64,000 bases of DNA from Ignavibacteria bacterium (GTDB taxonomy: Bacteria > Bacteroidota > Ignavibacteria > Kapaibacteriales > UBA4661), in the NCBI GenBank assembly GCA_013298775.1, contig JAAFIV010000004.1:62001-126000 (forward strand). The letters are read 5' to 3'. The first letter of the stretch is position 1, and each line of letters starts with the position of its first letter. The notes under the pieces are model-generated. The model saw only the letters and a list, made by a program, of their open reading frames with translations, had not been told where the DNA came from and made no database searches. Positions 25,088 through 33,114 of the stretch are shown here, in pieces. The position numbers and the translations under genes were made by a program.

Positions 25088-26233
25088 ATGCTGCCGTTGT
25101 CTTCCAAACTCCCAAACGTGGGAACTACAATTTTTACCGTCATGTCGGAACTTGCCGCAAAGCATGATGCAATCAACCTTGCGCAGGGATTCCCGAATTT
25201 TTTGCCATCGGAAAAACTTATTCAATACGCACACGAAGCCATGCAGCGCGGGCAGAATCAATACGCTCCCATGGCAGGTTTGATGACGCTTCGAGAGAGA
25301 ATTGCTGCAAAAATTGCTACCGATTACGGTGCAAATGTTCATGCTGCTGATGAAATCACCATCACGCCAGGCGGCACGGCTGCTCTCTTTGCGGCAATGA
25401 TGGCAATTGTTCACAAAGGCGATGAAGTGATTGTTCTTGAACCCTGCTACGATTCGTATTTGCCAACCTTGGAACTATGCGGTGCGGATGTGCGCCGTAT
25501 TCCTTTGAAATTTCCAGAATATGCTGTTGATTGGGAAGCCATTCGCCAAGCATTTACGCCACGTACACGGCTCTTGGTCTTGAATACGCCCCATAACCCG
25601 ACGGGGAGCGTGTGGTCTGAGGAGGATATGGCGCAGCTTGCCACACTCACGCGGGATTCCAACTGCATTGTCCTCAGCGATGAGGTATATGAGCATATCA
25701 TTTTCGACGGGAAGCGGCATGAAAGCGTGCTACGCACACCAGAACTTGCGGAGCGGAGTATGGTGATTTCTTCTTTTGGGAAAACCTTCCACGTAACGGG
25801 TTGGAAAACAGGATATTGTGTGGCTCCGGCGGCACTAACGAAGGAGTTTCGTAAGGTGTATCAGTTTATGAATTTTGCAGGATTCACTCCCGCGCAGGTA
25901 GCGTTTGCGGAAATGCTCCAAACACCGCAGCATTACAAGGAATTACCAGCATTGTATGAACAAAAACGCAACACTTTTCAACGCCTTATGGAAGGCTCGC
26001 GTTTTCAGCTTTTGCGCTCAGAAGGCTCGTATTTTCAATGCGCCCGCTTCGATGCCATCTCTCCTCTCCCGGATACTGAGTTTGCGCAATGGCTCACCCG
26101 TACACACGGCGTGGCGGCTATCCCCGTTTCTGCTTTCTACGCCGATGCCAATGACCACCACGTTATTCGCTTTTGTTTTGCGAAAACCGATGAAACATTG
26201 GAACGCGCAGCCGAGATTTTACGCGCTGTGTAG
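25088..26233 (+). CDS. Class I/II PLP aminotransferase, methionine/aromatic type
   Basis: 381 aa. Complete fold-type I enzyme: Tyr59 in NQYAPMAG, NTPHNPTG (166-173), Asp198 and Tyr201 in LSDEVYEH, Schiff-base Lys232 in SSFGKTFHVTGWKTGY, and the C-terminal Arg in HHVIRFCFAK. The sequence style matches the YbdL/kynurenine aminotransferase group, which transaminates methionine, glutamine and aromatic residues, often in methionine salvage. Cytoplasmic. A stand-alone gene beginning 36 bp after the repeat element, so its promoter may lie in or before that repeat. Confidence 0.92.
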   Translation: MLPLSSKLPNVGTTIFTVMSELAAKHDAINLAQGFPNFLPSEKLIQYAHEAMQRGQNQYAPMAGLMTLRERIAAKIATDYGANVHAADEITITPGGTAALFAAMMAIVHKGDEVIVLEPCYDSYLPTLELCGADVRRIPLKFPEYAVDWEAIRQAFTPRTRLLVLNTPHNPTGSVWSEEDMAQLATLTRDSNCIVLSDEVYEHIIFDGKRHESVLRTPELAERSMVISSFGKTFHVTGWKTGYCVAPAALTKEFRKVYQFMNFAGFTPAQVAFAEMLQTPQHYKELPALYEQKRNTFQRLMEGSRFQLLRSEGSYFQCARFDAISPLPDTEFAQWLTRTHGVAAIPVSAFYADANDHHVIRFCFAKTDETLERAAEILRAV

Positions 26234-26256
26234 GCTTGTGTGTTGATGATAAATTC

Positions 26257-26973
26257 TCATTCACCTTTTGGCTGCCGAACATTTTGCTTGGATAATTTTT
26301 CTGCAAGGTCGTAGCTGAAAAGCGTCTGCAAGCCTGTTTTGATGTCGTTTTCCTGCGCCATGAGTTCGTACAAGGTCGCTTTTTTCCACGCGATGAGCCG
26401 CATATTGCTTGCTGCCTTGACCGTTGCCGAGGCAGGATTTCCCGTCAGGAAACTCATTTCTCCAATAAAGCTATTCTCCCGCACGTAGGTGATGGGCTTG
26501 TGTTCGAGATGCACCGTTGCTGTGCCGTCGTAAATGAGCATCAGCGTATCCACTTCGTCGTGTTCGCTGATGATGGTGTCGCCTTTGTTCACATTGCGCC
26601 ACTCGGCAATTTCCATGAGCTTTTTGAAGGTCTCATTGGGCAAGGCGCGAAAGGCGGTGGATTGCAAATAGCGTTCTTCCTCGCTCCATTCGGAAAGATT
26701 TTTCGCCCGCACAAGACGCACTGTTTGAAATAAATTGACAAGCAGCAGCGTAAAGACTCCGCCAACATGGATGAAATCAAGCTCTGGCGGCACATACAGC
26801 CAGTACACCAATTCCAATGCAAAGCCCACTAGCAAGCCGATACGCAGCCAAAACACCTGTGGTAGCGCGAGAGCCAGTATTTGTGCGCAATAGGGAAGGA
26901 TAGTTAAAATCTGAGAAACAATACCCATAATGAAAAATGGAAAGTCAAGTGGAACCTGAAGAACAGTGAACAT
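26257..26973 (-). CDS. Popeye-like membrane protein with cyclic-nucleotide-binding domain
   Basis: 238 aa from the ATG at 26973 (the extension to 27069 overlaps nothing recognisable). Three hydrophobic helices at ~8-28, 38-55 and 64-82 are followed by a linker and a cNMP-binding fold at ~105-225 with NKGDTIISEHDEVDTLMLI, DGTATVH and NSFIGEMSFLTGNPASATVKA. The last part is a phosphate-binding-cassette-like segment (GEMSFLTGNPASAT) in which the usual Arg is replaced. Three membrane spans plus one cNMP domain is the plan of Popeye proteins, well known in animals. Converges with the aminotransferase gene (23-bp gap). Ligand binding is unproven. Confidence 0.7.
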   Translation of the reverse strand: MFTVLQVPLDFPFFIMGIVSQILTILPYCAQILALALPQVFWLRIGLLVGFALELVYWLYVPPELDFIHVGGVFTLLLVNLFQTVRLVRAKNLSEWSEEERYLQSTAFRALPNETFKKLMEIAEWRNVNKGDTIISEHDEVDTLMLIYDGTATVHLEHKPITYVRENSFIGEMSFLTGNPASATVKAASNMRLIAWKKATLYELMAQENDIKTGLQTLFSYDLAEKLSKQNVRQPKGE

Positions 26974-27224
26974 GATTACTGGCGGCAAATATACTTCTTT
27001 CTCACCCCAGAAGCCGCATCGCAACAGCCTGAACAGCATTGCAATAGCATTGTAATAGCATTTCAACAACTTCTATTTTTTTGCCAAACTCCGCTCAGTT
27101 ATCGTGCGTGCAGTCTAAATTCTGAAAAAAATACACAGTAGCAAATGAAAAACGACACAATGCCCTCCCAAGGCGCATAAAACCTATTGCAAGAGCTTCA
27201 ACAATTTCACTTTTTTGTAACTCG

Positions 27225-27356
27225 TCAGGTATCTTCTCGCCTAGGCGGCTGAGGAGTGCGTAAACACTGCCGTCCGGCGGGTGTGTCGTTTGTGAGCCAC
27301 TCGCCGGACGGCTCTACGGTCCTTGTGATAACAGCCGCTTGGGCGAGAAGACCTGA
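27225..27356. repeat. GC-rich nested palindrome, copy 1
   Basis: Outer arms TCAGGT/ACCTGA and TTCTCGCC/GGCGAGAA, inner arms CCGTCCGGCG/CGCCGGACGG. Same family as 38126-38269 and 62163-62317. Confidence 0.75.
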
Positions 27357-27384
27357 ATAGTGACCTTTTTTGCTGTGAGCAAAA

Positions 27385-27430
27385 AGTGTCTGTGCTACCG
27401 ATAAATGCTGGCTTCGGTAGAACAGACACT
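27385..27430. repeat. Dispersed TGTCTGT hairpin
   Basis: AGTGTCTGTGCTACCG (27385-27400) pairs with CGGTAGAACAGACACT (27415-27430), with one mismatch. Confidence 0.7.
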
Positions 27431-27466
27431 GTTGTCTGTTTGTGATTCTATGAACGATATAGCTAT

Positions 27467-27730
27467 TAGACATTATACAGATTAGCTGTTTTTGCTCTTC
27501 AGATAGTGGCTTGAGACTTCTTGTCTGTGAGTGTTGGTGCGGGGTTCGGGCGACAAACACAGACAAGAATGTCTGTGCCACTGAAGCCAGTATTTATGCT
27601 ACTCCCAGCCCCTCAACGCTTAATCTGTATAATAGACTTTATTCCGAATAGACTTTTTTACTAAACAAGGCAGCATGCTGCCTTGCTCCAAAACTCTAAA
27701 AACCTTATTCGAGATAAACTCTAATGTCTA
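27467..27730 (-). repeat. ~170-bp inverted-terminal-repeat element, copy 2, interrupted
   Basis: Reverse-complement relative of 24881-25052 (roughly 85-90% by eye). The left 18-bp terminal repeat is intact at 27467-27484. The right one is split: TAATCTGTATAA ends at 27632, the 91-bp element occupies 27633-27723, and ATGTCTA completes it at 27724-27730. Confidence 0.75.
27633..27723 (-). repeat. 91-bp palindromic mini-element, copy 2
   Basis: Identical over 91 bases to the reverse complement of 5196-5286. The perfect 20-bp palindrome is at 27666-27685. Inserted in the terminal repeat of the 170-bp element; removing it restores that repeat apart from one extra A. Confidence 0.82.
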
Positions 27731-27749
27731 TTTAAGAAGAGCAATTTCC

Positions 27750-28466
27750 CTAAATTGCCTGATGATTAAAGGGCTGCAAGACCATCTCCGAAACCACGCC
27801 ACTACTGGGCTGCTGGCATAAAAACCAAATTGCTTTTGCCGCTTCTTCTGCGCTGACAAATTTATCGCGTTGGACGCGCATGTCAATTGTGTCCCAGAAC
27901 GCAGTATCTGTGCCGCCGAGATAGATATTGGTGATGCGAATATCCGTGCGCTTCAATTCTTCGCGCACTGATTTGAGCATGCCATTCAAACCATATTTCG
28001 AGGCAGAATATGCCGCCGCGCCCGCCATGGGTGTTTTGCCCAGTACGCCCGGAAGGTTGATAATCAAGCCTTTTTTTGCCTCTTTCATCGGCGGAAGAAA
28101 TGCTTTCAAAAGATTAAACGTGCCAACAAGATTTACCTGCAAACTCTGCATGAAATCGTCGTGCGTGAGCTGTTCAAGAGGTTTGATAATGCCAATTCCT
28201 GCGGCATTGACAAGAATATCAATGTGTCCAACTTCCGCATGGATACTTGCCGCAACAGCGTTTACCTGCTCCGGCGCACTCACATCAAGCGCGAAACGGT
28301 GTTGCTGCGGAACGCCGAGCGCGTCTGCGCTTGCGTGAAGATTGGTCATATTGCGCCCAGTACAAAACAAATTCGCGCCAGATTGTTTCAGGAGTTTTGC
28401 GGTCTCGCGACCAATACCGCCGCTCGCGCCAACGATAAGAACATTTTTGTTCGTTAGTTTTTCCAT
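27750..28466 (-). CDS. SDR oxidoreductase (KR-like)
   Basis: 238 aa. Glycine loop GASGGIG (13-19), NAAG in place of NNAG (VNAAGIG), catalytic YSASK and the PG region rewritten as IYLGGTDT. Length and motifs fit FabG-like NADP(H) ketoreductases. It lies alone between blocks of repeats, without a TetR partner or operator like those of the other two SDRs. The leader contains a 13-bp near-tandem repeat (GAAAAATATGGTG). Substrate unknown. Confidence 0.9.
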   Translation of the reverse strand: MEKLTNKNVLIVGASGGIGRETAKLLKQSGANLFCTGRNMTNLHASADALGVPQQHRFALDVSAPEQVNAVAASIHAEVGHIDILVNAAGIGIIKPLEQLTHDDFMQSLQVNLVGTFNLLKAFLPPMKEAKKGLIINLPGVLGKTPMAGAAAYSASKYGLNGMLKSVREELKRTDIRITNIYLGGTDTAFWDTIDMRVQRDKFVSAEEAAKAIWFLCQQPSSGVVSEMVLQPFNHQAI

Positions 28467-28513
28467 CTGTGCTGAAAAATATGGTGAAAAATATGGTGAA
28501 AGATATAGTTAGA

Positions 28514-28628
28514 GCTTTCGCAAATGACACAGACAGGAGTGTCTGCGCTACCATCCCAAGCCAGATTTTATGCGGCTTTGGTAGAACAGACACTCTTGTC
28601 TGTTCCATACAATGAGCATTGTGCGAAA
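28514..28628. repeat. Dispersed TGTCTGT hairpin with extended arms
   Basis: Inner arms ACAGACAGGAGTGTCTG and GGTAGAACAGACACTC; outer arms CTTTCGCAAATG and CATTGTGCGAAAG bracket the element. It fills most of the leader of the SDR gene at 27750-28466. Confidence 0.65.
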
Positions 28629-28765
28629 GTCTGCATAGTGAAAGATTGTGGTGAAAATCCTAAAAATGCTTCAAACGAAGATAGAGACGGCAAGGCAGGA
28701 ATGCTATTGTGTACGGCGGGTGTTTTGGGAGGGAGATTTCTGGAAGGCAGACGATATGTTCCTCG

Positions 28766-28809
28766 CAGCACCCGTCCGAGACGTATCGCCAGTATCGGAC
28801 GGGGTGTTG
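28766..28809 (-). terminator. Strong hairpin downstream of unknown gene
   Basis: CAGCACCCGTCCGA pairs with TCGGACGGGGTGTTG. It starts about 20 nt past the stop at 28829 on the minus strand. No T-run follows, so it may be a transcript-end stabiliser rather than an intrinsic terminator. Confidence 0.45.
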
Positions 28810-28828
28810 CGAAAGAAAACGTATTGGC

Positions 28829-29716
28829 TTAAATTTCCGCCACAGCGCGTTCAATGAGGCGGCGTGCAACGGTTTGTGTGCCAGTGTAGTCGAAGTAGTT
28901 CGTGGTGGTGTCGAGGAATGCTGCAACGTAGTCCAATTTATCATCGGAAACGTCAATGAAATTCTTCAAACTGCCTACTACGCCTTGCGGGGTCAAGCCT
29001 TTGGAAGAAACAAAATTCCCCATCCAGCCTTTGATGCTGTTGAAACCTTGCTGAATAAAACCAAGCTGTCCGTCCACACCACCGCCAGGAATTGCCGATG
29101 CAACGGCGGTAAATGCTGGGTGCGAGGTTAAATCTGCTGGAGCAAGTCCGCCGATGAACTGCTCCATTTTTTGTAAGAAGTCTGGACCAAGGGGAATCAA
29201 GCCATCGAAGCAGGTAAGAGCTGCCAAACGCATGATAGATTCTTTGCCGTAATCGCCCACTGCGCCCATAAATTCTGCAACGCCATCGCCTGGAATACCA
29301 TTGGTTTTTGCGTAGGCAATGATTTCCGCCGATACTTTTATGCCGAAGTCAATGGCTTGTGCTTTGTCCGCTTTTGGAGTGATTTTTTCCAAGAAGCTAA
29401 GGAACGACACGCTTTCGCCGATTTTATTTGCCAATGCTGCCGCGCCTAATTTCCCACCAACGCTGCTTGCAGTCTGATAGAGCCACACTGCGCGTTGGTA
29501 CCCTTCGGCAGGGTCGTTGTAGAGCGTAATAGCGCGTTCACCGATTTGCTGAATCATGCTTTGGTCGCTTTCGCCCGTTACGAGCGTAATCATATTTTCA
29601 AAGCCAGAGATATTCTGCCATTCGCCCGGAACGACGTAATCAAGGGCTTTCAAGGACATGACCGTCGCGCCACTGGTGGGCAATTCATTGACGAGTTCAA
29701 AGATTGGTTTACTCAT
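28829..29716 (-). CDS. Unrecognised soluble protein
   Basis: 295 aa, no signal peptide or clear membrane segment, acidic, rich in helices and in Gly/Ala-rich loops (GGKLGAAALANKIGES, AIPGGGVDGQLG). It starts MSKPIFELVNELP and ends in a helical region (TQTVARRLIERAVAEI). Codon use and composition match neighbours, so it is a genuine gene. I do not recognise the family. The gene stands alone with a ~100-bp gap to the next upstream gene, a lipoprotein. Confidence 0.7.
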   Translation of the reverse strand: MSKPIFELVNELPTSGATVMSLKALDYVVPGEWQNISGFENMITLVTGESDQSMIQQIGERAITLYNDPAEGYQRAVWLYQTASSVGGKLGAAALANKIGESVSFLSFLEKITPKADKAQAIDFGIKVSAEIIAYAKTNGIPGDGVAEFMGAVGDYGKESIMRLAALTCFDGLIPLGPDFLQKMEQFIGGLAPADLTSHPAFTAVASAIPGGGVDGQLGFIQQGFNSIKGWMGNFVSSKGLTPQGVVGSLKNFIDVSDDKLDYVAAFLDTTTNYFDYTGTQTVARRLIERAVAEI

Positions 29717-29815
29717 GGTTGTAGTGTTTAGTTGTAAGTGTTGAATGTTGAGTTATGTTGTTGCTTCGTAAAAAACAATTGCAAAAGCGCATGAATACAC
29801 GCTACAATGATAAAA

Positions 29816-30289
29816 TCAAAAATTCGGAATCTCAATTTCTCTGGAGTCCCACGTGGTGAGGATATTGTTAATGCGAAATGCTTCAACCGAGTAATCGCCG
29901 ACGCGATTTGCAGGAACAATTTTCACATTGAGCGTCGCAACGGTGCGCCCGCGCCACTCCAACGTAAAATCATTGACTGCCTTATCGCGAGCAATCGGTA
30001 CAATTCCAAAGAGCATGAGGCGTACTCTGTTGTTTTCTGGAATTATCATAAGTTCATGTGAACCATTTGCATCTTTCTTCTTGAATGTCTGTGTTTGTCC
30101 TTTTACAATGTATTTGACTTCAAGCGAATCTACCTCTACTGCAAGCGAGGTACTATCACGCACGGAGCGAATAGTTACTGTTACAAAATCGGGACCTTGA
30201 ACACAGCCACAAACCAGCGTACACGAGTTTATACCTACCACGATTGTAGCAAGTATCAGCACGGTGGCGAAAAAAAGAGGATTCTTCAT
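29816..30289 (-). CDS. Hypothetical lipoprotein
   Basis: 157 aa. Signal peptide MKNPLFFATVLILAT with lipobox GINSC (Cys23), followed by two further Cys in CTLVCGC. The remainder is beta-rich (FVTVTIRSVRD, VEVKYIVKG-like strands, RTVATLNVKIVP) and about 120 residues long. Probably a periplasmic or outer-membrane lipoprotein; no family recognised. It follows the next lipoprotein gene by 24 bp, so these two may be one transcript. Confidence 0.7.
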   Translation of the reverse strand: MKNPLFFATVLILATIVVGINSCTLVCGCVQGPDFVTVTIRSVRDSTSLAVEVDSLEVKYIVKGQTQTFKKKDANGSHELMIIPENNRVRLMLFGIVPIARDKAVNDFTLEWRGRTVATLNVKIVPANRVGDYSVEAFRINNILTTWDSREIEIPNF

Positions 30290-30313
30290 TATTGAGCCTA
30301 GTATTGCAAGGTA

Positions 30314-30859
30314 TTACTTCGTTGCTTGAAACGCCGCCAAGCCAGCAAGATTCACCTTACTAAGCCATGCTTCGCGGTCTGCTTTGGTGAATTCTGGTGC
30401 GCGAGAAAGCACTTTCACTTGATAGCGTCCGCCGACGAGCAGCGCGGTTGCGGTGCTGCCTTGGTCCACTGCTGGAAAGCCGCCAATTTTCTTGGTTGCG
30501 GTCTTGAATTTATCGGCAGCTTGCGGATTATTTGCCACATCGGAAATAGCAATCATTGCCAAATCTTTGCCGTCTTTTTTCAATTTATACTCTGCAAAGC
30601 CCGTCTTTTCTTGGCTTGCGGTGATGTCAAATCCTGCAACATCTTTCGGGAAAAACTTATTGAACGAGCCGCCTTCTTCCGGCTTCGGCAATGCGCCCGA
30701 TTCCTGCGCTTCTTTTTTTGCTTCAATAGCTTCTTTGCTTTTTTTATCGGCTTCCGACCAGCGCGGGTCTTCTTTTTTACACGCAACAAGGCTCGCACTC
30801 AGCAATACGGCGACCAAGAGTGCGCGGCGCACATCCAAAAATGAGGGGAAAAACTTCAT
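30314..30859 (-). CDS. Hypothetical lipoprotein with charged linker
   Basis: 181 aa from the ATG at 30859, giving a signal peptide ending in lipobox LVAC (Cys27). A Lys/Glu-rich helix (SEADKKSKEAIEAKKEAQE) leads to a ~125-residue domain containing FFPKDVAGF, EYKLKKDGKDLAMIAISD and GRYQVKVLSRAP. This could be a periplasmic sensor-like or substrate-binding domain. Function unknown. PAP2 phosphatase lies upstream by 59 bp on the same strand. Confidence 0.7.
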   Translation of the reverse strand: MKFFPSFLDVRRALLVAVLLSASLVACKKEDPRWSEADKKSKEAIEAKKEAQESGALPKPEEGGSFNKFFPKDVAGFDITASQEKTGFAEYKLKKDGKDLAMIAISDVANNPQAADKFKTATKKIGGFPAVDQGSTATALLVGGRYQVKVLSRAPEFTKADREAWLSKVNLAGLAAFQATK

Positions 30860-30918
30860 AAAAGTTGGGGAAATAAATTGAAAAAAAACAATACCGTTAT
30901 GACCAGAAATGAACATGC

Positions 30919-31665
30919 TCAGTGTCCAACAGACACTTTCAGCACACTCTTCAACACACCAAAAAGTCCAGAAAATTTTACGGCAAAATCAGAAATAACG
31001 AGAAAACCAAGAAGATACATCGGCACCGGATATTGCTCAAAGGCATCCACAATGCGGTACAGCCAGGTTTGAAGAAAGGAAATGCGGTCGAGCAGGTAAA
31101 ATGCGAGAAGGGTAAATCCGATACCGAGTGCGCTACCAGCAAGAATATCGCTTGCCCAGTGGTAGCCAGTTCCCATGCGGAAAAAACAGAGCATTGCGGC
31201 GATAACCAGCCCCAGAATACCTGCTGTACGCTGCAACAGGAACATGCCCATTGCAACGGTGAACCACATGACCGCATGGTCGCTAGGGAAGGAGCCTTGC
31301 TCGGAGATATTTACCTTCATTTTTGCCCACAGTGCAGGGTCGAAGGGAACAAGCATTGGTGCGGCAACCATAGGACGGGGCTGCTCGAAAAAATGTTGTA
31401 GCACACGCGCCGCCACAAAGCCAGCAACCATCACGGCAAAGAGAATAATCACCCGCCCGCGAATGGAGCGTTGCTGCTTGCCGTGTTCGCTCAAGCTCCC
31501 GATGTAGCTTTGCTGCGAATACGTAGAAATACCAGAAAACCATAACCCAACTAACGCCAATGCTGCCAGTTTCCATGAGGCTTCTGCACTATCTACCGCA
31601 AAGAAAAAAAGCCGTGCTGATTGTGCAACAAATTGGTTCGTCAGTTGAAAAAAATATATATCCAT
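30919..31665 (-). CDS. PAP2-family phosphatase, BcrC-like
   Basis: 248 aa from the ATG at 31665 (a TTG at 31686 is possible). Five or six membrane helices. PAP2 signature 2 is SFPSDH (Ser-Pro-Ser-Asp-His) and signature 3 is RMGTGYHWASD with the catalytic His. Signature 1 is the weak point: EQPRP is present but the usual upstream Lys is replaced. Family members dephosphorylate undecaprenyl diphosphate (cell-wall carrier recycling) or phosphatidic acid. It follows a REC-kinase gene by 29 bp on the same strand and may be transcribed with it. Confidence 0.85.
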   Translation of the reverse strand: MDIYFFQLTNQFVAQSARLFFFAVDSAEASWKLAALALVGLWFSGISTYSQQSYIGSLSEHGKQQRSIRGRVIILFAVMVAGFVAARVLQHFFEQPRPMVAAPMLVPFDPALWAKMKVNISEQGSFPSDHAVMWFTVAMGMFLLQRTAGILGLVIAAMLCFFRMGTGYHWASDILAGSALGIGFTLLAFYLLDRISFLQTWLYRIVDAFEQYPVPMYLLGFLVISDFAVKFSGLFGVLKSVLKVSVGH

Positions 31666-31694
31666 GCCGGAGAACCCCGAAAGCAAACAATGAT

Positions 31695-32849
31695 TTAATC
31701 CGAAACCGCCGTATCGCTAGGAATGGTGCTGGCATCGGGGAATTCGAGAATAAAGGTTGCGCCTTTGCCAAGCTCGGATTCACACCAAATATTCGCGCCC
31801 ATTGCCTCTGTCAAACGCTTGACAATGGACAAACCCAAACCTGTGGAATGCTCACCACCAGTGGGTTTTGCCGACAAGCGAGCAAATTTCCCAAAGAGTT
31901 TCTTTTTATCTTCGTCGCTGAAACCCGGACCTTCATCCTTCACTTCCACGCGAATACGTTTTTTTGCGGTATCTTCTTTCAAGCTCACCCACACTTGTTT
32001 GTCGGTTGGCGAGTATTTAACGGCATTCGAGACGATATTATCTAAAATTTGAATGGTCAAGGTTGGGTCGCCGTAGATTTGCGGCGCGTCGGCATCGGTA
32101 TCAAAATTCAGCGTGATATTTTTCTTTGATGCAGCAAGCTGATAGCGGCTTACGACGTTATCAAGCGACATTAAAATTTCTACGGGCATCATTTGAAGCG
32201 TGAGTTTGCCATTTTCAATTTTATTGACATCGAGCAAATTCGTGATAATTTCAAACATGAAATTCGACTGCGTTTCGATTTGATGCGACATTTCATCCAA
32301 TTCTTCCTCCGCCAATTCTACCTGTTTGCGCTTGACTATCATTTGCGCCATGCCGCGAATAGAACTGAGCGGATTCTTCAAATCATGCGCCGCGATGCCT
32401 AAGAACTCGTTCTTTTCATCGTTCAGGCGTTGGAGCTTTTCGTTTTGATGCTCTAAGGTTTCCAGAGCTTGCCGAAGCGCAATGTGAACACGCACCCGCG
32501 CCAGTAATTCCGCCTTTTTGAAGGGTTTGGTGAGATAATCCACCGCGCCAACATCGAAGGCTTTGGTAATGGATTCTGCGTCGGCATGAACGGTCAAAAA
32601 CACGACGGGAATATCCGCAATGGACTCGTGTTCTTTGAAGTATTTACACACCTCGTAGCCATTCATTTCGGGCATGTTGATGTCGAGAAGCATGAGGTCG
32701 GGATGGTGCTGCTCGGCAAGTATAATCGCCTGTTTCCCCGAATTAGCAACAATCGGTGTGTAGCCGTTACTTTTCAAAATTGTTGAGACGATGTAGGTAT
32801 TTTCCTCAACGTCGTCCACAACCATAATGCGCTTGTTTGCGATTTCCAT
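31695..32849 (-). CDS. Receiver-histidine kinase (REC-HK) 1
   Basis: 384 aa, cytoplasmic. The receiver comes first (1-120): acidic pocket VVDD, phospho-acceptor Asp56 in MLLDINMP, Thr in FLTVHAD and Lys in YLTKPF. A coiled coil (125-148) joins it to HisKA (His155 in AAHDLKNPLSS) and HATPase_c with DNIVSNAVKYSP, DEGPGFS and STGLGLSIVKRL. The receiver-first order means it can accept phosphate from another kinase and then change its own kinase activity. No output domain. One of three such proteins in the cluster. Confidence 0.93.
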   Translation of the reverse strand: MEIANKRIMVVDDVEENTYIVSTILKSNGYTPIVANSGKQAIILAEQHHPDLMLLDINMPEMNGYEVCKYFKEHESIADIPVVFLTVHADAESITKAFDVGAVDYLTKPFKKAELLARVRVHIALRQALETLEHQNEKLQRLNDEKNEFLGIAAHDLKNPLSSIRGMAQMIVKRKQVELAEEELDEMSHQIETQSNFMFEIITNLLDVNKIENGKLTLQMMPVEILMSLDNVVSRYQLAASKKNITLNFDTDADAPQIYGDPTLTIQILDNIVSNAVKYSPTDKQVWVSLKEDTAKKRIRVEVKDEGPGFSDEDKKKLFGKFARLSAKPTGGEHSTGLGLSIVKRLTEAMGANIWCESELGKGATFILEFPDASTIPSDTAVSD

Positions 32850-32946
32850 AGACGTTACAAGTAGATAATGTGCGAGAAAAACTCACAATGAAAAATGCTC
32901 TCGAAAAGGATAGCTCGAAAGATTTTATCTCTCTTGCCTTACGCAA

Positions 32947-33078
32947 CATTCGCACTGCCCTCACCCCTCGCTCCGAAGACGGTGCGAGGCCCTCTCTCAC
33001 GCGAAGTGCGGGGCGAGGGTTTATGAGAACTCGCTCTGAAGCCCTCTCCCTCTGGGAGAGGGTTGGGTGAGGGCGGTG
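32947..33078. repeat. CCCTCACCC inverted repeat
   Basis: CACTGCCCTCACCC at the left end pairs with GGGTGAGGGCGGTG at the right, with smaller CCCTCTCCC/GGGAGAGGG stems inside. It fills most of the space between two kinase genes. Similar repeats are common in many bacterial genomes. One copy seen here. Confidence 0.65.
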
Positions 33079-33114
33079 TGTGTAAGGTGAAGTTATCCCT
33101 TATTTCTGTTTCCT

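Noticed and set aside
27225-27723. A CRISPR-like array in the repeat cluster
   Set aside because: The repeats are palindromic, of several unrelated kinds, and not regularly spaced; no cas gene is present.
28677-28832. Small plus-strand open frames over 28.6-28.9 kb
   Set aside because: They overlap the strong hairpin at 28766-28809 and the 3' end of the minus-strand gene; their translations carry no motif.
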